A stretch of 64,000 bases of DNA from Torreya grandis (lineage: Eukaryota; Streptophyta; Pinopsida; Cupressales; Taxaceae), in the NCBI GenBank assembly GCA_037957365.1, contig JARHVA010000397.1, positions 5,212,501-5,276,500 of the forward strand, in the 5' to 3' direction. Shown in pieces: positions 60,691-64,000 of this stretch; within the stretch, counting starts at the first letter, position 1, and every line of letters starts with the position of its first letter. Both the position numbers and the translations under genes were made by a program. The notes under the pieces were generated by a model. The model was not told where the DNA came from, ran no database searches, and saw nothing but the letters and a program-made list of their open reading frames with translations.

Positions 60691-62617
60691 ATATTTACCA
60701 TTTTTGGTCACCATGGAAATATCAACATCCAATTTAGTTCAAAGCTTCAGATCACCTATAGGTTCTCAAAGTTTAGTCAATTTGGGGGAAATCAAACAAA
60801 TATGAGGTTAGGCCTACATGAGTTTAAACACTAGATATTTTTAAGAGGTTATCAAGCATGTAGTAGTATTCTAGGCCTCCCTTTAATCCTTCTTAATGAA
60901 CATAGAGCACTCCTAAAACTTGTAAAGGTAAAATAATAAAAAAACATTCATTTTGAGGTTTTTATCAGTGATAACTTCACAAGGTGATGAGATTAAAATT
61001 TAAGGTAACTCGATGATGTTTTGATATCTTCCCAAGTTTTTAGTCATAAAAAGACTCTAGAAAAATTGAAAAATACCATGTGACAATAATTTTCAACTCC
61101 TATTATTCCCAAACCCTTTCAAAAGGCTTTTTGGGACTTAGTCAATTTATTCAAAGTTACCCTGTTAGCTTAAAAATTTGGTAGGGGGATAAATTTGTGA
61201 CTTTGAGTCAACAACATGGGAAATGAATCCTTACATTAATAAAAAATGTAGGCATAAAGTCCCTCTCCTATTATCAAGTAAATCTACCTTTAATTAAATC
61301 CAAAAAGGGAAAATTAGGGGAAAAACAAGGGAAAAGTTATTCACAATTATTTACAACAACAAAAATTTATAGTGGGGGTTTCATAATTTTAAATGGAAAA
61401 AAATAGAAAGGATATAGAAAGGAAATGAGGTGAATGAAGGGAATTATGGGAAATAGACAAAGGAAAGGAATAAAATGAGAATGGGATTATTATATCTAAT
61501 TAAACATAAAATCTACCATGATAATCCTAAGAAAAATCAAGGATAACTATAGGTGACTAAACACAAAGATTGACTAGAATAACCTAAGAAAGAGAAGCAC
61601 CATGCTTATGGAAATATATTCTCACTTAATGGGTGGTAAATACATAATTACACCCTTAGGAGTGCAAAATATACATTGAGATGATTCTTTGATATTGATA
61701 GCAAACCAAAGAGAATCATCTCATATTTACCCATAAAAGATAATTAAAATATTGTTTAAACCCCACTGAGATTTCACATTTATGGAAATAATAGACATAT
61801 ATTCAAAAATAAATTATACTATGTAATTTACAAATTAATAATAATTTATAATAGTTATGATGAAGTTTTAAAATCAAATATTTGAATACAAATGAACCAT
61901 ACACAGTCATAATTCATGAAGAGAATCTAAACACATAGTTTGCAAATATCCTCCTTTGTATCGATCTTTTTTGAGTTGTAATACAATCTTTTCTTCCAAA
62001 AATATATCTCAAAGTTATGTTTTTAAAAAATTCCCTACTAATGATCCTAACACATATTTATAATGTGGGAAGGTGGTTATGGTGTGTAACCATCTTTTTT
62101 GCATTTTAGATGATACAAAAGTGATTTTACAAAACAACACCACTTAAGTGGTGTAAAAATGAGTTAGTTTAATTGCACCACATGTAAGAGCACAAAAGTG
62201 AAATTTAATGACTAGAAAATCATGATGTGAAAGAGTGAAAAAGTTAAATTACATGACTTGAGAAGTGTAAAGGTGCAATTGTGCTATTTTCACCAAGTGC
62301 AATTTGGATTCATGACTTACAATGATTTTTAAATGAATTAAAAATTTTAGATTTTTTACAATAATTGAAACAAGGATGTGAGAAAAGACTCAAGAGGACT
62401 AGAATTTTTATGAATAACTCATTCATTTTCTTCTTCATTGAAGACAATCTTGATCATTTCTTTACACTTGTTAGGAAATTTCATCCTGATTCTGTAACTA
62501 TGATTCTCTCCTACATACTAAACATTGTGGTTTGCCTTACAAAATTTTAAAAATTTATTCCTCACTAGTACAAAATTATTCCTTATATTTGTAATGTCAA
62601 CTCTATATAAAAATTAT
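60691..62617. other. Flanking DNA without recognised gene
   Basis: AT-rich; no domain or repeat partner in the window. 62064-62086 holds a TGGTTA...TAACCA hairpin and 62137-62154 the perfect 18-bp palindrome ACACCACTTAAGTGGTGT, in a stretch with several GTGxAAAA/CACTT words that could be the end of a small inverted-repeat element. A frame at 62365-62550 is not recognised. Confidence 0.5.
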
Positions 62618-63390
62618 TATTCAACCATTATATATTCTTCACCAACATCACCTGGGAACTCATTAAATATGAACTTCTCCTAATATTCCATGAGAAGTTG
62701 TATTAACCTCTTATCATCCATAAATAATGAGTACACATGGCTAACATCATCAATCTCCACATGTTTTCCCTTTCACTCAAAAAAATCTAGTACAACTATC
62801 ATGATTAAGTGCATAGCATAATGTAGAGATGTCTCAATTTCTATCTTCATTAGGAGTTCTTTGACATCATCTATCATTTCAACATCTTCTTACTTCACAC
62901 CTTATATCAGGAATTTTTTACATCTCATTTTCTTCATATGGATGTGGTGTAATGATTATCAATCTGTCCAATAGATAGTGGTCATACCATGTGGGGACTT
63001 ATGATTTATCTCATGGATTTTTTTAATACCTTGATTTGTTGTAGCAACCAATATTTCTGTCATATCATTCTCCAAAGCATGATTCAAGAATGAAAAGCAT
63101 TCAATGCCAAGAATATAGAATTCATCAATAAAAACACTTGGTGTAATTTCATCTTTGTCTTCTTCCCTCCATTCAACAATAGCATGTCATGGGATGTTAA
63201 CTGCTTGATAAAATTCCTCAATGAAATATTTCCATGTGAATCATTAGACAAAATTTAATAATATACACTTGATTTTAGGGATACCTTTCATGGTTAGTTT
63301 ATATACTCACATTTTATATTATTAATATTTATTTGTCTTGTAGCTCTACTTCTACTCTATATATCATGTAATCATTGAATTATATGACAC
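62618..63390 (-). pseudogene. RUVBL2-like: RUVBL2/Reptin-like (TIP49b) AAA+ ATPase pseudogene, C-terminal part
   Basis: RUVBL2 is a AAA+ ATPase that forms a hexameric ring with RUVBL1 in INO80/SWR1 chromatin remodelling and R2TP complexes. In order on the minus strand: VELQDK (usual GELQKRK, about 63345), VEWREEDKDEITP (usual AEWREEGKAEIxPG), VFIDEFYILGIECFSFLNHALENDM (Walker B, DEVH altered to DEFY), ATTNQGIKKI (sensor 1, ATNRGITxI), KSPHG, then in a shifted frame LLDRLIIITPHPYEENE and PDIRCE, then EDVEM, ETSLHYAMHLI, HVEIDDVSHVYSLFMDDKRLIQLLMEY and FNEFPGDVGEE with a stop at 62618. EWREE, EDVEM and TSLxYAxxLI fit RUVBL2 and not RUVBL1. At least three frame changes and several stops. About the last 55 percent of the protein; no intron seen over 0.7 kb, so it may be a processed copy. 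Confidence 0.9.
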
Positions 63391-64000
63391 CATAAAATAC
63401 TCTCACCTCAACCTATGTTCGATCATTTTTAGTAATTGAGAATACCTAACTTTTTTTAGTTGGAATTGTTCAAAGCCTCTTATATTAGGATTAGAAATAA
63501 CTTGCACAAGACTTGAAAAATTAGTCATTATAAGCCATTGGTTAAGATCCTCCAGAAAATATGATTCATCCTCAACACTCTCTATAAAATTATAATCTTT
63601 TGAATGCATGGTACTCCTAAGCCAAGTATGACAAAGGGAAATAGTTAGGCTTGCATTTATATATCGATGATCACTAGTGAAACCTAGACTAAACCATGTA
63701 GGATTGAAAAGATAATTTGAAATGATACTTGGAGAAGGACAAAACATTTTAAAGATTTATCCTTGAGAACATCCATTTAATCTTGTAATGGAAGATAAAT
63801 AAACTCAAAATATCCATTTTGACATTAGAATCCTTGGTATAGGGATGAGTAGAATTGAAATTTTTTTAACCTTGCCACTAATATCAACTTCTCACCTATT
63901 ATGAGTGCAATATTTAATCCATAAAGAGTTGACTACATTGACAACACCCCATATTGTAATATTTATAATCTCCTTCATTTTGAGAGCCACCATTAATGCA
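63391..64000 (-). other. Upstream of the RUVBL2-like pseudogene; one unassigned frame
   Basis: The minus-strand open frame 63403-63747 (114 codons, starting MFCPSPSIISNYLF) has no confident family. Its C-terminal end (KKVRYSQLLKMIEHRLR) lies just where the RUVBL2 stretch before RDYDAMG should be, and could be its eroded continuation, but the match is weak. The Walker A part (GxPGTGKT) was not found up to 64000. Confidence 0.35.

Overview
This window looks like plant intergenic DNA made almost entirely of old, nested LTR retrotransposons. It is AT-rich, has no intact protein-coding gene, and every recognisable coding region is broken by stops and frameshifts. Ty3/gypsy (chromovirus and Tat-like) and Ty1/copia families, tRNA-Met type primer sites and a plant-type RuvB-like pseudogene all point to a seed plant. 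The very old nested insertions suggest a large, slowly purged genome such as a gymnosperm; that last step is inference. All similarities were judged by eye and from remembered family consensus features; no search was run.

Layout. (1) 1-3533: a minus-strand non-autonomous copia element (E), cut by the left window edge, inserted in the 5' part of gypsy element A. (2) Gypsy A (plus strand, chromovirus type): its left half is 3534-5601 (gag, protease, start of RT). Its right half resumes at 42552 in the same RT domain and runs through RNase H, integrase and polypurine tract to a 3' LTR starting at 45090. (3) Between the halves lies minus-strand gypsy B (Tat-like), 5602-42551, with LTRs of about 1 kb at each end. 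(4) Inside B's gag or leader lies minus-strand gypsy C, about 17781-38141, with LTRs of about 2.36 kb. (5) Inside C the gag/protease segment is repeated four times head to tail with a 1.696-kb period. (6) One of these units carries a second copy of the copia family (D), 28682-32733, with equal 1039-bp LTRs and a perfect 5-bp target duplication. The outer part of the window is thus a four-level nest: A > B > C > D.

(7) 45090-48256: A's 3' LTR, whose end I cannot place, plus unassigned DNA with a (TG)112 microsatellite. (8) 48257 to about 60690: a further plus-strand gypsy element (F), with LTRs of about 0.9 kb and recognisable gag, protease and integrase C-terminus but no RT that I can see. 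(9) 60691-64000: flanking DNA holding a minus-strand pseudogene of RUVBL2/Reptin (TIP49b), 62618 to about 63390, the only non-transposon gene trace found.

Most notable points: the four tandem gag/protease units all carry the same premature stop, so they were amplified after the element had died; the copia family carries clusters of a CpG-rich palindrome (ACCGACGTCGGT, two inverted DRE/CRT cores) upstream of its LTR TATA box; copia copies D and E share the same integrase-lacking structure, so a defective form was mobilised; and element C has an RNase H-like domain upstream of its reverse transcriptase as well as one after it.
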